The notes: generated from the letters alone by a model not told the origin. A DNA stretch of 64,000 bases from Marinomonas spartinae (GCF_016461715.1 NZ_JAEMUI010000016.1:1-64000), one strand, 5' to 3'; counted from the stretch's first letter, positions 42,560 to 52,680 are shown. Translations and numbers: made by a program.

Positions 42560-43213
42560 TTATGATGGCATCTTAACGGTACGAAGGTAGGGCAAAATAG
42601 TATTAACTTCACCAAATTTTTCTTTCGCCTGTTGATCATTTAAAGACAAAGCAACAATAACATCTTGGCCTGCAACCCAATTTGCAGGCGTTGCAATCGG
42701 TACACCATAGCTCGATTGTAACGCATCAAGGGCTCGCAAAACCTCCGCAAAATTACGACCAACTGACATCGGATATGTCATGGATAGTTGTATTTTTTTG
42801 TCTGGGCTAATGATAAAAACGACTCGAACACTGGCTGAATTCGCTGCGGTTCTGCCATCGGGAAGGTAAGCGTCAGCAGGTAACATATCCAATGCTTTAG
42901 AGACTTCTAAAGATTCATCTGCGATAATAGGGAAACTTGCTTTTGCACCAGAGAAAGACTCGATATCGGCTTTCCATTCTTTGTGTTCTTCAATGCCATC
43001 AACAGATAAACCAATCACTTTTGTACCACGCTTTTCCCACTCTGAAGACAACTGGGCTACTGCTCCAAACTCCGTAGTACAAACTGGTGTGAAGTCTTTA
43101 GGGTGACTAAACAAAATTGCCCAACTGTTACCTATCCAATCATGAAGCTTAAAAGTCCCTTGATCCGTTTCAAGTTCTAGGTTTGGAATAGTATCGTTAA
43201 TGCGTAAAGACAT
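42560..43213 (-). CDS. 1-Cys peroxiredoxin (Prx6 type)
   Basis: A 217-residue thiol peroxidase that reduces hydrogen peroxide and organic peroxides. The peroxidatic Cys45 lies in HPKDFTPVCTTEFG, and the C-terminal extension after residue 160 is that of the Prx6/1-Cys group, with no resolving Cys in the AhpC position. I start at ATG 43213, behind AAGGAGA; the longer frame to 43270 adds a poor leader. It stands alone; no OxyR site could be recognised in the 186-bp region before it. Confidence 0.93.
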   Translation of the reverse strand: MSLRINDTIPNLELETDQGTFKLHDWIGNSWAILFSHPKDFTPVCTTEFGAVAQLSSEWEKRGTKVIGLSVDGIEEHKEWKADIESFSGAKASFPIIADESLEVSKALDMLPADAYLPDGRTAANSASVRVVFIISPDKKIQLSMTYPMSVGRNFAEVLRALDALQSSYGVPIATPANWVAGQDVIVALSLNDQQAKEKFGEVNTILPYLRTVKMPS

Positions 43214-43456
43214 TAGATTCTCCTTAATATTGGTTGAAGTACGAAACAAGCCTAAGCTTGTGTTAAACATATTAGGATGTCCTAAAATTTACTTCTATAT
43301 GTAATTATCTACTAAGCTTATAAATAAATGCTATATGTATTGAAAAGACACTTTTGGAGTATATGGCGCTAAACACAGCTCGTTTGAGTATGTTGGGGCA
43401 CGTCATCGAAAATAGCTGGTTGTCTTCTTAGGTTGGTTGTTAGGTTGGTATGGATT

Positions 43457-45292
43457 CTATTGATAGCCTTGAGCTTGTAGTGTAAATAAGTGAGCGTATC
43501 GTCCTTGTTGCTCTAGTAGGCTTTGATGTGTACCTCGTTCCTTAATTTGACCATGCTCTATGAGGATGATTTCGTTAGCAAGACGTACTGTTGAAAAACG
43601 ATGGGAGATGAGGATGGCCATTTTGTTTTTGGTGTGTTCCTGGAAGTGCTGAAAAATAGAGGCTTCGGCTTGAGCGTCCATGGCAGCGGTGGGTTCATCA
43701 AGTACTAAAATATCCGCACTTTTGCGCATGAATGCTCGTGCTAGAGCGATTTTTTGCCATTGACCGCCAGAGAGCTCTTGTCCGTCTTTAAACCAGCGTC
43801 CTAATTGGGTTTGGTAGCCTTTATCTAGTTGGTTGATAAAGTCGGTGGCTTTGCCCAGTTCTGCTGCCATTTGCCAGCCCGTTTCATTATTAAAATGCTC
43901 ATTGTCTCCCGCTCCGATATTTTCGCCAACGGTGAATTGGTAGCGAACAAAGTCTTGAAAAATGACGCCGATGCGTTGCAGTAGCGTCGCTTCATCCCAT
44001 TGGTTTAGGTCTAGACCATCCAGTAAAATGCGGCCTTTGCTAGGTTCATAAAGGCGAGTTAGCAATTTAATGAGTGTGGTTTTGCCAGAGCCATTTTCTC
44101 CTACAATTGCTAGACTATGACCTGGGCGTATATGTAAGTTTATGTTCAATAAAGCGAACTGGTGGCTACCTGGGTATTGGAAAGATACATTTTCAAAACG
44201 AATACCGTCGTTAGGAGTCGGGCCAGCCTGTAACCCTTGATACCGTTGATTGGTTGGTTGTTCCAGATATTCGTATAGATTGGAGAGGTAAAGGTTATCT
44301 TCATACATGCCACTAATGGCGGTAAGCGAGGCCGATACCGAACCTTGGCCCTGTTTAAAAAGTAAAAGATACATGGTCATTTGGCCGAGACTAATCGCGC
44401 CAATGATGGTATCGCTAACAATCCAAGCGTAAGCGCCATAAAAAACCAATGTGCTAATAATTCCCAGTACAAACCCCCAGGTTTCTCGACGTAGGATAAG
44501 TTGTCTGGTTTCTTTAAATAAGACAGCAAAAATGCTGCCATACTGCTTTAGAAAGCGCTCCCCTAGTTGGTAAAGGCGCACTTCTTTAATGTTGTCTTCA
44601 CGAGCAAGCAAGGTTTCTAAGTAGTTTTGTTGGCGCACTTCTGGTGAACGCCAGCGAAACATCATAAAGGCATCGCTTGAAAATTTTGCTTCAGCAATAA
44701 ACGAAGGAAAAGCCCCGAGAATCAGTATAAGCAAGGCCCAAGGAGAAAATTGCCAAAGTAAGACTGCAAAACTGGCTAAGGAGATGGTGTTTTGAATGAT
44801 AGAAAAAGTTTTATTGACTAAGGCGAGAGGCCTACTAGAGGCTTCGCGGCGTGCTCGCACTAATTTATCGTAGAACTCTGAGTCTTCAAAGTGAGCTAAG
44901 GTTAAGGTCTGTGCTTTTTCTAAAATAAGCATATTGACCTTTTGTCCTAACAGGGTTCTTAAGATCGCTTGTTGTGCGGTAATTGAGCGTTGTGCACCAG
45001 CAATAGTAAGTACCAGAACCCCTTCCAACAACACATAATTAAACGCGGCCTGATAATGGATAATCTGGCTTTCTTTATAGGTATGCATTGCACTCATCAC
45101 GGCATCAACGATGAGTTGTCCCACATAGGCCATGGCGGCAGGAAGAATACCAGCGATTAAGGTGGCAATAGCTAACCCGATGGTAAGAGCTGGTGAGGTT
45201 TGCCACACGAGCTCAATGGCACGCTGACTATATCGAAAAACACCTAACATGTTTTTATCAACGTTGTTGTTAGGTTTGGCAGCGGGAATCAT
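43457..45292 (-). CDS. ABC transporter, fused permease and ATPase
   Basis: A 611-residue half-exporter with six N-terminal transmembrane helices (35-330) and a C-terminal ATPase (365-600). The Walker A GENGSGKTT is at 398-406, the signature is LSGGQWQKIALARA, and the Walker B is ILVLDEPTAAMD. It should form a homodimer exporting a lipid, peptide or drug. No accessory gene lies next to it. The family is clear, the substrate is not. Confidence 0.92.
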   Translation of the reverse strand: MIPAAKPNNNVDKNMLGVFRYSQRAIELVWQTSPALTIGLAIATLIAGILPAAMAYVGQLIVDAVMSAMHTYKESQIIHYQAAFNYVLLEGVLVLTIAGAQRSITAQQAILRTLLGQKVNMLILEKAQTLTLAHFEDSEFYDKLVRARREASSRPLALVNKTFSIIQNTISLASFAVLLWQFSPWALLILILGAFPSFIAEAKFSSDAFMMFRWRSPEVRQQNYLETLLAREDNIKEVRLYQLGERFLKQYGSIFAVLFKETRQLILRRETWGFVLGIISTLVFYGAYAWIVSDTIIGAISLGQMTMYLLLFKQGQGSVSASLTAISGMYEDNLYLSNLYEYLEQPTNQRYQGLQAGPTPNDGIRFENVSFQYPGSHQFALLNINLHIRPGHSLAIVGENGSGKTTLIKLLTRLYEPSKGRILLDGLDLNQWDEATLLQRIGVIFQDFVRYQFTVGENIGAGDNEHFNNETGWQMAAELGKATDFINQLDKGYQTQLGRWFKDGQELSGGQWQKIALARAFMRKSADILVLDEPTAAMDAQAEASIFQHFQEHTKNKMAILISHRFSTVRLANEIILIEHGQIKERGTHQSLLEQQGRYAHLFTLQAQGYQ

Positions 45293-46173
45293 GGATCGTT
45301 CTATTTGCCTCGTCAGAGTGGTTGGTTAGCTCGTTTCCTAAATCATTATAAGTGGCTTGATTATTATAAGCAGAGCTTTAGGATTGCCGCGTTGCAAGAT
45401 AATTGCCTAGTCTTCTAGATAATAGGCTGTTTATTAAAAAATGAACAATATTCATTTTGTTTGGATTTTGTTCAGTTATGACGATTTAATGAAATTCTAG
45501 TTCTTATCCTTAATATATCCACGATTCACTAAGAGAAAAATGAATCATTCTTAAATTTCTCTTTGTTAACCATAATCGTTACTTCCAGCAAGATTTTTTT
45601 GAAAGTTTCACCAGACTATTTTGCAATAAAAATGGGTAGTATTTTCGTGTTTGAAGTACTTTTTTCTGCTACGGTCTTCAACATCATTATATTTTTTTAT
45701 AAATTTTCTGTTATTTTATTGTTTTAAAAAGACTTTTTTGATTGTTTATACATGATTCAATAGTCCATATAAATTTTTAGAAGAGAATACACTCCCCTCG
45801 TTTCTTTGAATGCTTTGCACCGGTCAAATGTAAGTCAGTCAATTACAAAGAAATCGTCAAGATGCTGGTTTTTTGGATGGTGTAATGGTGTGTTTAACAT
45901 TGCTGTTACTTGAGATGGATCAAAAAAAAATGTACTACTGAAGATTGTACTTTTTGTGAAACATCTTTCCTATTCGATTTTTCGAGGGGCTTTCACTCCA
46001 AAAATTTACTAATGATTACAAACAAGGATATCACTTCAGTACCTTGTCATTTCCGTATTATAGATGCTTCAAACCACTGAGGAGTCTGTAAACATAGCAA
46101 TGGCGGTGTACCGAAACATGTGGATGAATCCACTTTTATAAAATAAATAGATTATAAATCACTGGGGGTAACT
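45293..46173. other. 880-bp AT-rich non-coding stretch before the permease gene
   Basis: No reading frame of protein-like quality is seen on either strand. A strong palindrome AAAATGAA-CAATA-TTCATTTT lies at 45438-45458, typical in form of a TetR/MarR operator. The right part (about 45830-46170) is the leader of the permease gene and starts with T-rich tracts; the ribosome site is GGGGGT near 46163. Its length and composition suggest a lost gene or a long regulated leader. Confidence 0.45.
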
Positions 46174-47556
46174 ATGAGTAAAACACATGCAAAGCATTTG
46201 GGGGCAGGGTTGTCAAATCGACAAGTCTCCATGATTTCAATTGCGGGGATCATTGGAGCGGGGCTATTTGTTGGTTCCGCCAATGCCATTGCAACCACAG
46301 GGCCTGCTATTCTGATTTCCTATGCGATGACAGGGGTACTCGTACTGCTTGTCATGCGTATGTTGGGCGAAATGGCGGTCTCTAATCCCGATTCAGGGTC
46401 TTTCTCGACATACGCGTCCCGTGCCATTGGTCCATGGGCTGGTTTCACTATTGGTTGGTTATATTGGTGGTTCTGGGTATTGGTTATCCCTGTTGAAGCC
46501 ATTGCTGGGGCGAATATACTGCATGCTTGGTTCCAACATATTCCTTCATGGGAATTTGCGGTAGGGATCATGGTGATTCTGACAATCTCAAACTTATGGG
46601 ATGTAAAAAGCTATGGTGAGTTTGAGTTTTGGTTCGCGCTGATTAAAGTAGTCGCGATCATTGCGTTTATCATTATTGGTGGCATGGCGATTTTCGGTGT
46701 TTGGCCATTGGCTAAGGATGTTAGCGGCGTGTCGAATCTGTATGCCCATGGTGGCTTTATGCCAAAAGGGTTTGGCACCGTGCTCGCAGGTGTATTAGTG
46801 ACGATCTTTTCTTTCTTCGGGGCGGAAATTGTGACTATTGCAGCGGCAGAATCCAAAAACCCAGGAGACAAGATTCGCCAAGCAACAAAACTCGTTGTGT
46901 ATCGAATTGCACTGTTTTATCTCTTGTCTATCTTTGTCATTGTGTCTCTGGTGGCTTGGAATGACCCTGCGTTAAAAACGGGCTCTTTCCAGTTTGTTCT
47001 CAGTTCACTTCATTTACCTCATGCAAAATTATTGGTTGATATTGTCGTGTTGACTGCGGTATGTAGCTGTATGAACTCTGGGTTATATACGGCTTCACGT
47101 ATGTTTTATTCATTGGCCTGTCGTGGTGATGCGCCAGCGGTAGCAACAACACTTTCTTCTACTGGTGTGCCTCGCGTGGCCGTAATTGCTTCAACGTTGG
47201 CAGGGTTTGCTGGGTGTTTTGCCAGTTATGTATTCCCTGGTGAAGTATTTAGCTTCCTTTTATCAACCACGGGGGCTATCGCTCTTATTGTATATTTGGT
47301 TATTGCTGTATCTCAGTTGAGAATGCGTAGTGCACTGGAAAAAGAAGGAAAATCGCCGGCCTTTAAAATGTGGTTGTTTCCAGGGTTAACCTGGTTAACT
47401 ATTGCCGTTATTGCGGTGGTTTTGGGTTATATGTGTATTTCTCCAGACTACCGACCAGAAACCTTTGCAACCGTTGGCGTAACCGCGATTATGCTAATCT
47501 TTAGCTTTATTGTTACTGGTAAACGTTCCACGGACAGAAACCTAGTAACGGAATAA
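46174..47556 (+). CDS. Amino acid permease, APC family (GabP/AnsP-like)
   Basis: A 460-residue inner-membrane amino acid:proton symporter with 12 helices. The first helix shows the family GIIGAGLFVGSANAI (25-39), and helix 6 shows FSFFGAEIVTIAAAESKNPG (about 210-230). This fits the AAT subgroup (GABA, asparagine, aromatic or proline carriers); the exact substrate cannot be named. It is a single gene with a long leader and its own terminator. Confidence 0.9.
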   Translation: MSKTHAKHLGAGLSNRQVSMISIAGIIGAGLFVGSANAIATTGPAILISYAMTGVLVLLVMRMLGEMAVSNPDSGSFSTYASRAIGPWAGFTIGWLYWWFWVLVIPVEAIAGANILHAWFQHIPSWEFAVGIMVILTISNLWDVKSYGEFEFWFALIKVVAIIAFIIIGGMAIFGVWPLAKDVSGVSNLYAHGGFMPKGFGTVLAGVLVTIFSFFGAEIVTIAAAESKNPGDKIRQATKLVVYRIALFYLLSIFVIVSLVAWNDPALKTGSFQFVLSSLHLPHAKLLVDIVVLTAVCSCMNSGLYTASRMFYSLACRGDAPAVATTLSSTGVPRVAVIASTLAGFAGCFASYVFPGEVFSFLLSTTGAIALIVYLVIAVSQLRMRSALEKEGKSPAFKMWLFPGLTWLTIAVIAVVLGYMCISPDYRPETFATVGVTAIMLIFSFIVTGKRSTDRNLVTE

Positions 47557-47616
47557 CAGTGGATGGCTAATGCTGTCGACGCCGCTCATATAAGCTGAGC
47601 CATAAACATTGCCTTG

Positions 47617-47648
47617 AAAAAGCACGATGATCCTATCGTGCTTTTTTT
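47617..47648 (+). terminator. Intrinsic terminator of the permease gene
   Basis: A perfect 12-bp stem AAAAAGCACGAT/ATCGTGCTTTTT with a 6-nt loop, T tract continuing to 47648, 60 bases after the stop. Confidence 0.88.
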
Positions 47649-47788
47649 GTGAGTCGCATTTAAGTTAGATCTCTACAAGACAAACCGCTAAACTATGCTC
47701 TCTTTTGGTCAATTTATAGTGTTCTATAGAGTGATAGTGAAACTTGCAAGCGGATGCATTGGTATGATAGTGATCTTTAGGATGTGGG

Positions 47789-48979
47789 ATGAGAGTCGCA
47801 GTAGTTGTTAATTCTTTAAAATTGGGCGGTATGGAACGGGTGGCTTGCAGTTTGACTGATGCGTTTGCAAAACAAGGCCATGATGCTCATCTAATCTACC
47901 TTAAAAATCGTCAAGTCGAGGTTACCCCCAGTCATCCCAATACGACGATGCATTTATTTGATTTAAAAAAATGGGTGTTATTGAGTGGTATAGGTCTCAT
48001 TTGGCTAGTGATCTGTCGCTTATTGAATGTGCTATTTCGTAAGACGTTTGCTATGTTTTTTGCTTATGCAGAGGCGGCGGTGTTTACTTATAAACTAAGT
48101 CGGCTGGAAAAACGTATTGGCCGTTTTGATCTGATTGTATTTCGAGGGCATGGAACATTCAGTCATGTTTGGCCTTTGCAAGACAAGCGTTTCGTGTTTG
48201 TCTGTGAAAGCACACAAAACAAAGTGCATTTTGGTGCGTATTCTAAACGTATCTTCACCTTATTGTTTTCTCATCGTCGTATGGTGTGTGTGTCGGATGG
48301 GGCGCGTGAGTCTTTTGAGGACTTAATTGAATCTTTCCAGATTCCTTGTCAGAGCATTCACACGATTACCAATCCTAATGATTATGACAAAATTCGTCAG
48401 GAAGCGGCACGTCTAGTTGATGGTGTGGATTATCATAAAAAAACCTATATTTTAGGGCTCGGACGCTTGGTGCCGGGTAAGAACTTTCCGTTGTTGATTG
48501 AGGCGTATCATTACGCTCGTCAACACTATGGAATACAGCATGATTTGGTAATTGTTGGGGAAGGTCGTGAACGTGAAAAAATCAAACAGACCATTACACA
48601 GTTTGCTTTAGAAGATTATGTTTTTTTAAAAGGCCAACAAAACAACCCGTTTCCTTGGTATCAGCAAGCGGACCTTTTTGTATTAAGTTCAACGAGCGAA
48701 GGTTTAGGGATGGTGTTGATTGAAGCGTTGGCTTGTGGCACATCCGTGGTGGCGACAAATTGTCCTGGCGGTGTGAGCGATATCATGAGAGGCAAGTTAA
48801 GCGATTTTTTAGCGCAGCAAACACCGAAGTCTTTGGCAGAGAAAATGGTCTTGGCGCTACAAGAAGAGAGAACCCCAGAGTTGACAACAGACATTGCCAA
48901 AGCATTACAGCAGTTTGATGAAGCACACATTGTTGAACAATATATCCAAGCCTACTTCGCGACAGAGAATACCCTGTAA
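47789..48979 (+). CDS. Glycosyltransferase family 4
   Basis: A 396-residue GT-B-fold glycosyltransferase. The N-terminal domain begins with VVNSLKLGGMERVACSL, and a hydrophobic patch (about 64-84) may attach it to the membrane. The C-terminal nucleotide-sugar site has GRLVPGKNFPLLIEAY and the E-x7-E block STSEGLGMVLIEALACG (about 297-313). It probably adds a sugar to lipopolysaccharide or another surface glycan. A PIG-L deacetylase gene follows by 13-34 bases. Confidence 0.9.
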   Translation: MRVAVVVNSLKLGGMERVACSLTDAFAKQGHDAHLIYLKNRQVEVTPSHPNTTMHLFDLKKWVLLSGIGLIWLVICRLLNVLFRKTFAMFFAYAEAAVFTYKLSRLEKRIGRFDLIVFRGHGTFSHVWPLQDKRFVFVCESTQNKVHFGAYSKRIFTLLFSHRRMVCVSDGARESFEDLIESFQIPCQSIHTITNPNDYDKIRQEAARLVDGVDYHKKTYILGLGRLVPGKNFPLLIEAYHYARQHYGIQHDLVIVGEGREREKIKQTITQFALEDYVFLKGQQNNPFPWYQQADLFVLSSTSEGLGMVLIEALACGTSVVATNCPGGVSDIMRGKLSDFLAQQTPKSLAEKMVLALQEERTPELTTDIAKALQQFDEAHIVEQYIQAYFATENTL

Positions 48980-49013
48980 CGCGATGAGATGATTGCACCG
49001 ATACGAGTTAGCT

Positions 49014-50351
49014 ATGAAGAAAACGGATTATCAATACGCTTTACAGCCTGATTGGCAAAGTGAGGTGATACTGGAAAACACCCAATCGAAACATCAACAC
49101 TGCGTCACTATTAATTTAGCGGATGGCGGAGGCTTTAGTGAGTTAAATATTGAGGATTTCACTTGGCTATTAGCGTTTTCTTATCAGTCGACTCATAAGA
49201 AAAAGCAAGGCTCTATTGCAATTGTTGAGTCGGATGATTCAGTGGTGTCGGTTTTCAATACTCAGTATTTTGAGTCGGGTGAGGAGGGGGTTCGTTATCT
49301 CAATTTGAGTGGGGTGTTGAACAATAATGCCAAATCGGTGGCGACCTTGGTATTTAAACATTGCCATATGCCTAATTATGGAAAATTATTGGCGTTTAAA
49401 AAACCGGATTTTAGTGATGGACCAATTTTAATCCTAGCCCCACATGCCGATGATGCGGAGTTGGCGGCTTATGGTTTTTATCATGATTTTGCTGAGTCGA
49501 CTTGGATAACAACCATTAATGCAGGGCAAAATGTTCAGAAACTAGAGAAACAGTATATTCCTAGTTTGGACGATAGCATGCATGCGGCAGTTGCTCGCAA
49601 AGCGGCCATTAGAGCCTGGAACAGTATGACGACACCGCTGCTTGCAGGTGTTCCTCTAGAGCAGCTATCTTCCCTTGGCTACTTTGGGCTAACCAAAAAT
49701 GCGCTTTATGATACCGCGAAAGAGGCTCAAACGGATCCGGTCTTGGCGGAGTTAACGCCGCAAGTGAGTCGTCAATGGAATCGCATTTTCTTACCGAATG
49801 ATTTGTCGAATAAGAGTTCAGGGGAAGCCCTAGTCATGGATTTGACTAGCTTATTAGAACAAATCAAACCCACCACTGTATTGGTGACAGAGCCAGAAAT
49901 CGACCCGCATCCAGAGCATATTATGTCTGCTCATGCCTTGGCATTGGCGATTCGTGAAAGTACACATACGCCAGAGCGAGTACTAATGTATGTGAACCAC
50001 CTGCGTCACACAAAGACCTTTCCTTATGGTCCTGAGCATGCCAAAACAGCCTTACCACCTTGGTTTGATGAAACGTCTGTTTTTGGCACGTTTTCTTGTT
50101 ATAGCCATCAGTTGGATATCGCAACGCAAAAGGAAAAAGTTGTCTCTTTTGATACGATGCATGATCTAAGAAGTAAGCCGCGAGTTGGTAAAATGCTTAA
50201 AAAGTGGTGGAACAAAAAGGTATTGAAGAATGGTTACCAGTATTATGGTGATCATGTGTACTTTCAAACCCATATTAAGTCGAATGAAGTGTTTACTTTA
50301 GTAGATGGTGGTGTGTTTAGTGAGGCTTTGATTGGCAAAGCATCACCTTGA
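49014..50351 (+). CDS. PIG-L family deacetylase with N-terminal beta-rich extension
   Basis: The C-terminal part (about 135-400) is a zinc-dependent PIG-L/LmbE deacetylase: PHADDAE at 143-149 (H144, D147 as metal ligands) and a later DPHPEHI for the third ligand. Such enzymes remove acetyl groups from N-acetyl sugars. About 135 residues come before the motif, where the family normally has almost none; their strand-rich sequence suggests a carbohydrate-binding or fused domain. I start at ATG 49014; a TTG at 48993 is an alternative. It is coupled with the glycosyltransferase before it. Confidence 0.85.
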   Translation: MKKTDYQYALQPDWQSEVILENTQSKHQHCVTINLADGGGFSELNIEDFTWLLAFSYQSTHKKKQGSIAIVESDDSVVSVFNTQYFESGEEGVRYLNLSGVLNNNAKSVATLVFKHCHMPNYGKLLAFKKPDFSDGPILILAPHADDAELAAYGFYHDFAESTWITTINAGQNVQKLEKQYIPSLDDSMHAAVARKAAIRAWNSMTTPLLAGVPLEQLSSLGYFGLTKNALYDTAKEAQTDPVLAELTPQVSRQWNRIFLPNDLSNKSSGEALVMDLTSLLEQIKPTTVLVTEPEIDPHPEHIMSAHALALAIRESTHTPERVLMYVNHLRHTKTFPYGPEHAKTALPPWFDETSVFGTFSCYSHQLDIATQKEKVVSFDTMHDLRSKPRVGKMLKKWWNKKVLKNGYQYYGDHVYFQTHIKSNEVFTLVDGGVFSEALIGKASP

Positions 50352-50420
50352 TAAGGCCGTATAGATGCCAATGAGCTATGACGTTTCATCGACGAATTAA
50401 TCGACTTAGGATTTGAGCTT

Positions 50421-51884
50421 TCACTTTGGTAAATGGATCTTGACCAGTAAGCCTCCCAGAGGGCTTTTCGATGCGCTAATTGTGCCATTGTGTTGGATGA
50501 TGGCATTTTTACATATTGCCAACCCTAACCCCGTACCACCACTATGCCTGTCTCTGGCAGTAGACACACGATAAAACGGACGGAATATTGCACTCAACTC
50601 TCCTTCCGGTACGCCTTCGCCATCGTCTTCTACTACAATTTGTATTGAGCTATTTTGTTCGTGTATTGAGATGTGGATGGCATGGTGGCTGTAATAAATG
50701 GCATTGCGCACAAGGTTTTCTAAAGCACTAATGAGCAATGCTGGATAACAACGAATTCGGTAGCTTGGAATGGGAGTAAAGGTTAGCTGTTTTCTCAATT
50801 GTTCTGCTTCAAATTGCGCATCGTCGAGCATCGCTTCCCACAAACTATCCAGTGCGTGTTCCTCCCAATGATTGTGGCTATTCACTTGTTGTTGAGCTAA
50901 TTCTAATAGTTTTGCGATCATGATTTCGAGGCGCTGGGCTTCGGTATCGATGCGAGTTAACTCATGGCTCTCTCCTTGTTTTCGAATAGCAATAGCTTGT
51001 GCCATACGAAGTCGGGTAAGCGGAGAACGCAGTTCATGGGATATATCAGAAAGTAGGCGTTGTTGCCGACTGATCATTTCATTCACTGCTTCAACCATTT
51101 TGTTAAAACTGGCACCAGCTTGACGAAATTCCGAGCTGCCTCTTTCTAAGGTAGGATCCACTTCAAATTCACCTCTAGCAACGCGTTGTGCGGCTTTCTC
51201 TAGACGCCGAGCTGGCTGACTAAGAGCCCAAGCTAACCATAGTAACAAGGGGGTACTGACGAGCATGACAGCCAGAAGAAGTTGTAACGGATGATCAAAT
51301 AAACGTAATAATAATGGTGGTGGACGGTGCCATTCTTGGCCAACATACAACAGATAGTCATTGCCTGCCAGATGGATGGATAATGGCCCAGATAGCATCA
51401 ATCGACCATAAAGCTTTTGTTGCGGATTACTTGGACTGTCCATCGAAGTAATGAAATTTCGTAGAGCGCGAAAAATAAAGTCGGGTCCCTTGATAGGAGA
51501 CAAAATCAATCCGTTGAGATTGGTTATAAATAAAATGGGCTGTTCTCTAATGTGCTCCGGTTTTTTGATGTGTTTGGAATCATGTTCCACACCTTGTGGA
51601 TCGTCCTTTTGCGCTGGTGGTGGGGGAGGAGATGGATGTCGTTTTGGTGGTTTGGGTTCCATTTTGAGTAGAATGTGACTGATATCTGTTTGTGCGGCAA
51701 AGCGTTTCTCTAGGCGATGTTTGATGGCTTGAAGGTGCTTTAGCCGTTCCCTGTCGATATTATGGATTTTTCTAGGGTCTAAATGGGGCAAAGATAGTAC
51801 CGTAAGCAATACCAATAGCATGGTAAACCAAAAAATGGCAAAAATTCGACCATAAAGGTTGGTTATTTTCGGTAGGCGAATCAT
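50421..51884 (-). CDS. cpxA: CpxA-like sensor histidine kinase
   Basis: A 487-residue membrane kinase: helix 13-32, a periplasmic domain (35-190), a second helix (about 193-215), HAMP (about 216-270), phosphoacceptor His283 in SDISHELRSPLTRLRM and the ATP-binding domain with DDGEGVPEGELSAIF and GGTGLGLAICK. The periplasmic part has an unusual Pro/Lys/His run (about 74-98) including PPPPPP. Its gene overlaps the regulator gene by four bases. CpxA senses envelope stress; the odd proline segment may change what is sensed. Confidence 0.88.
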   Translation of the reverse strand: MIRLPKITNLYGRIFAIFWFTMLLVLLTVLSLPHLDPRKIHNIDRERLKHLQAIKHRLEKRFAAQTDISHILLKMEPKPPKRHPSPPPPPAQKDDPQGVEHDSKHIKKPEHIREQPILFITNLNGLILSPIKGPDFIFRALRNFITSMDSPSNPQQKLYGRLMLSGPLSIHLAGNDYLLYVGQEWHRPPPLLLRLFDHPLQLLLAVMLVSTPLLLWLAWALSQPARRLEKAAQRVARGEFEVDPTLERGSSEFRQAGASFNKMVEAVNEMISRQQRLLSDISHELRSPLTRLRMAQAIAIRKQGESHELTRIDTEAQRLEIMIAKLLELAQQQVNSHNHWEEHALDSLWEAMLDDAQFEAEQLRKQLTFTPIPSYRIRCYPALLISALENLVRNAIYYSHHAIHISIHEQNSSIQIVVEDDGEGVPEGELSAIFRPFYRVSTARDRHSGGTGLGLAICKNAIIQHNGTISASKSPLGGLLVKIHLPK

Positions 51885-52585
51885 TCAGCCACCAGCAGAT
51901 AACCACGTCCACGTAATGTTTTAATGCGTGGTTTGTTGTCGACAGAGTCTGGCAGTTTTTTGCGTAAGTTAGAGACATGCATATCGATGGCACGATCAAA
52001 GACGGCGAGCCGTTTTCCCAGCACTTCAAGACTGAGAGATTCTTTTGTGACAACTTGTCCAGGATGCAATAAAAAATAGTGCAATAGTGCGAATTCCGTG
52101 CTGGTAAGGTCGATCAGTTCTTGTTTGTGGTACGCTTCTAGTTTGCCTGGGTAAATGACAAGATCATCGTATTCTATTTTGTCTTGGCTACCTTGGCCTT
52201 TGCCAGTCTTTTCCTTGTCACTTTTGCCATTGGTACGCCGTAAAATAGCCCGAATGCGAGCGAGTAATTCACGCTCACTAAAGGGTTTGGGTAAATAATC
52301 GTCTGCTCCTAGTTCTAATCCTATCACTCGGTCTATTTCATCACCCTTGGCAGTTAACATAAGAACGGGGATGTCCCATTGTTCTCGTAACTTTTTGAGG
52401 GTATCAAAGCCATTCAGTTTGGGCATCATGACATCCAGTAGAATCATATCGACCGATTCGTTCATGAGTGTTAGCCCTTCTTCTCCATCATAAGCGGTGG
52501 TGACGGTAAAATGCTCAAAGGCTAGCAGTTCTTTAAGTAGGTCACTTAGCTCTGTATCGTCATCGATGATCAAAATATGTGGCAT
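51881..52585 (-). CDS. cpxR: CpxR-like response regulator
   Basis: A 234-residue OmpR-family regulator with a receiver domain (Asp51 in ILLDVMMPKLNG, acidic pair near 9-10, Lys in LPKPFSERELLAR) and a C-terminal winged helix (about 135-230, RGRGYLLVAE at the end). Between them is a Lys/Gly/Asp-rich linker longer than usual (about 122-140). It diverges from a cpxP/spy-like gene with a matching binding site between them, which supports the Cpx assignment. Confidence 0.9.
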   Translation of the reverse strand: MPHILIIDDDTELSDLLKELLAFEHFTVTTAYDGEEGLTLMNESVDMILLDVMMPKLNGFDTLKKLREQWDIPVLMLTAKGDEIDRVIGLELGADDYLPKPFSERELLARIRAILRRTNGKSDKEKTGKGQGSQDKIEYDDLVIYPGKLEAYHKQELIDLTSTEFALLHYFLLHPGQVVTKESLSLEVLGKRLAVFDRAIDMHVSNLRKKLPDSVDNKPRIKTLRGRGYLLVAE

Positions 52586-52665
52586 CGTTATTCCTTGAAA
52601 AATGATGTGTCAAGAATAATAGGATTACTCGTATTTTACTGTTAAATGTATCAAACGGTGACGTT

Positions 52666-52680
52666 TTTACTTAGCTTTAC
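52666..52680 (-). promoter_or_regulatory. CpxR box
   Basis: Read on the minus strand the bases are GTAAA-GCTAA-GTAAA, an exact match to the CpxR consensus GTAAA-N5-GTAAA. A third half-site (TTTAC, 52697-52701) lies 17 bases further. They lie 81 bases before the cpxR start and 101 bases before the cpxP start, so the regulator probably controls both directions. Confidence 0.75.
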
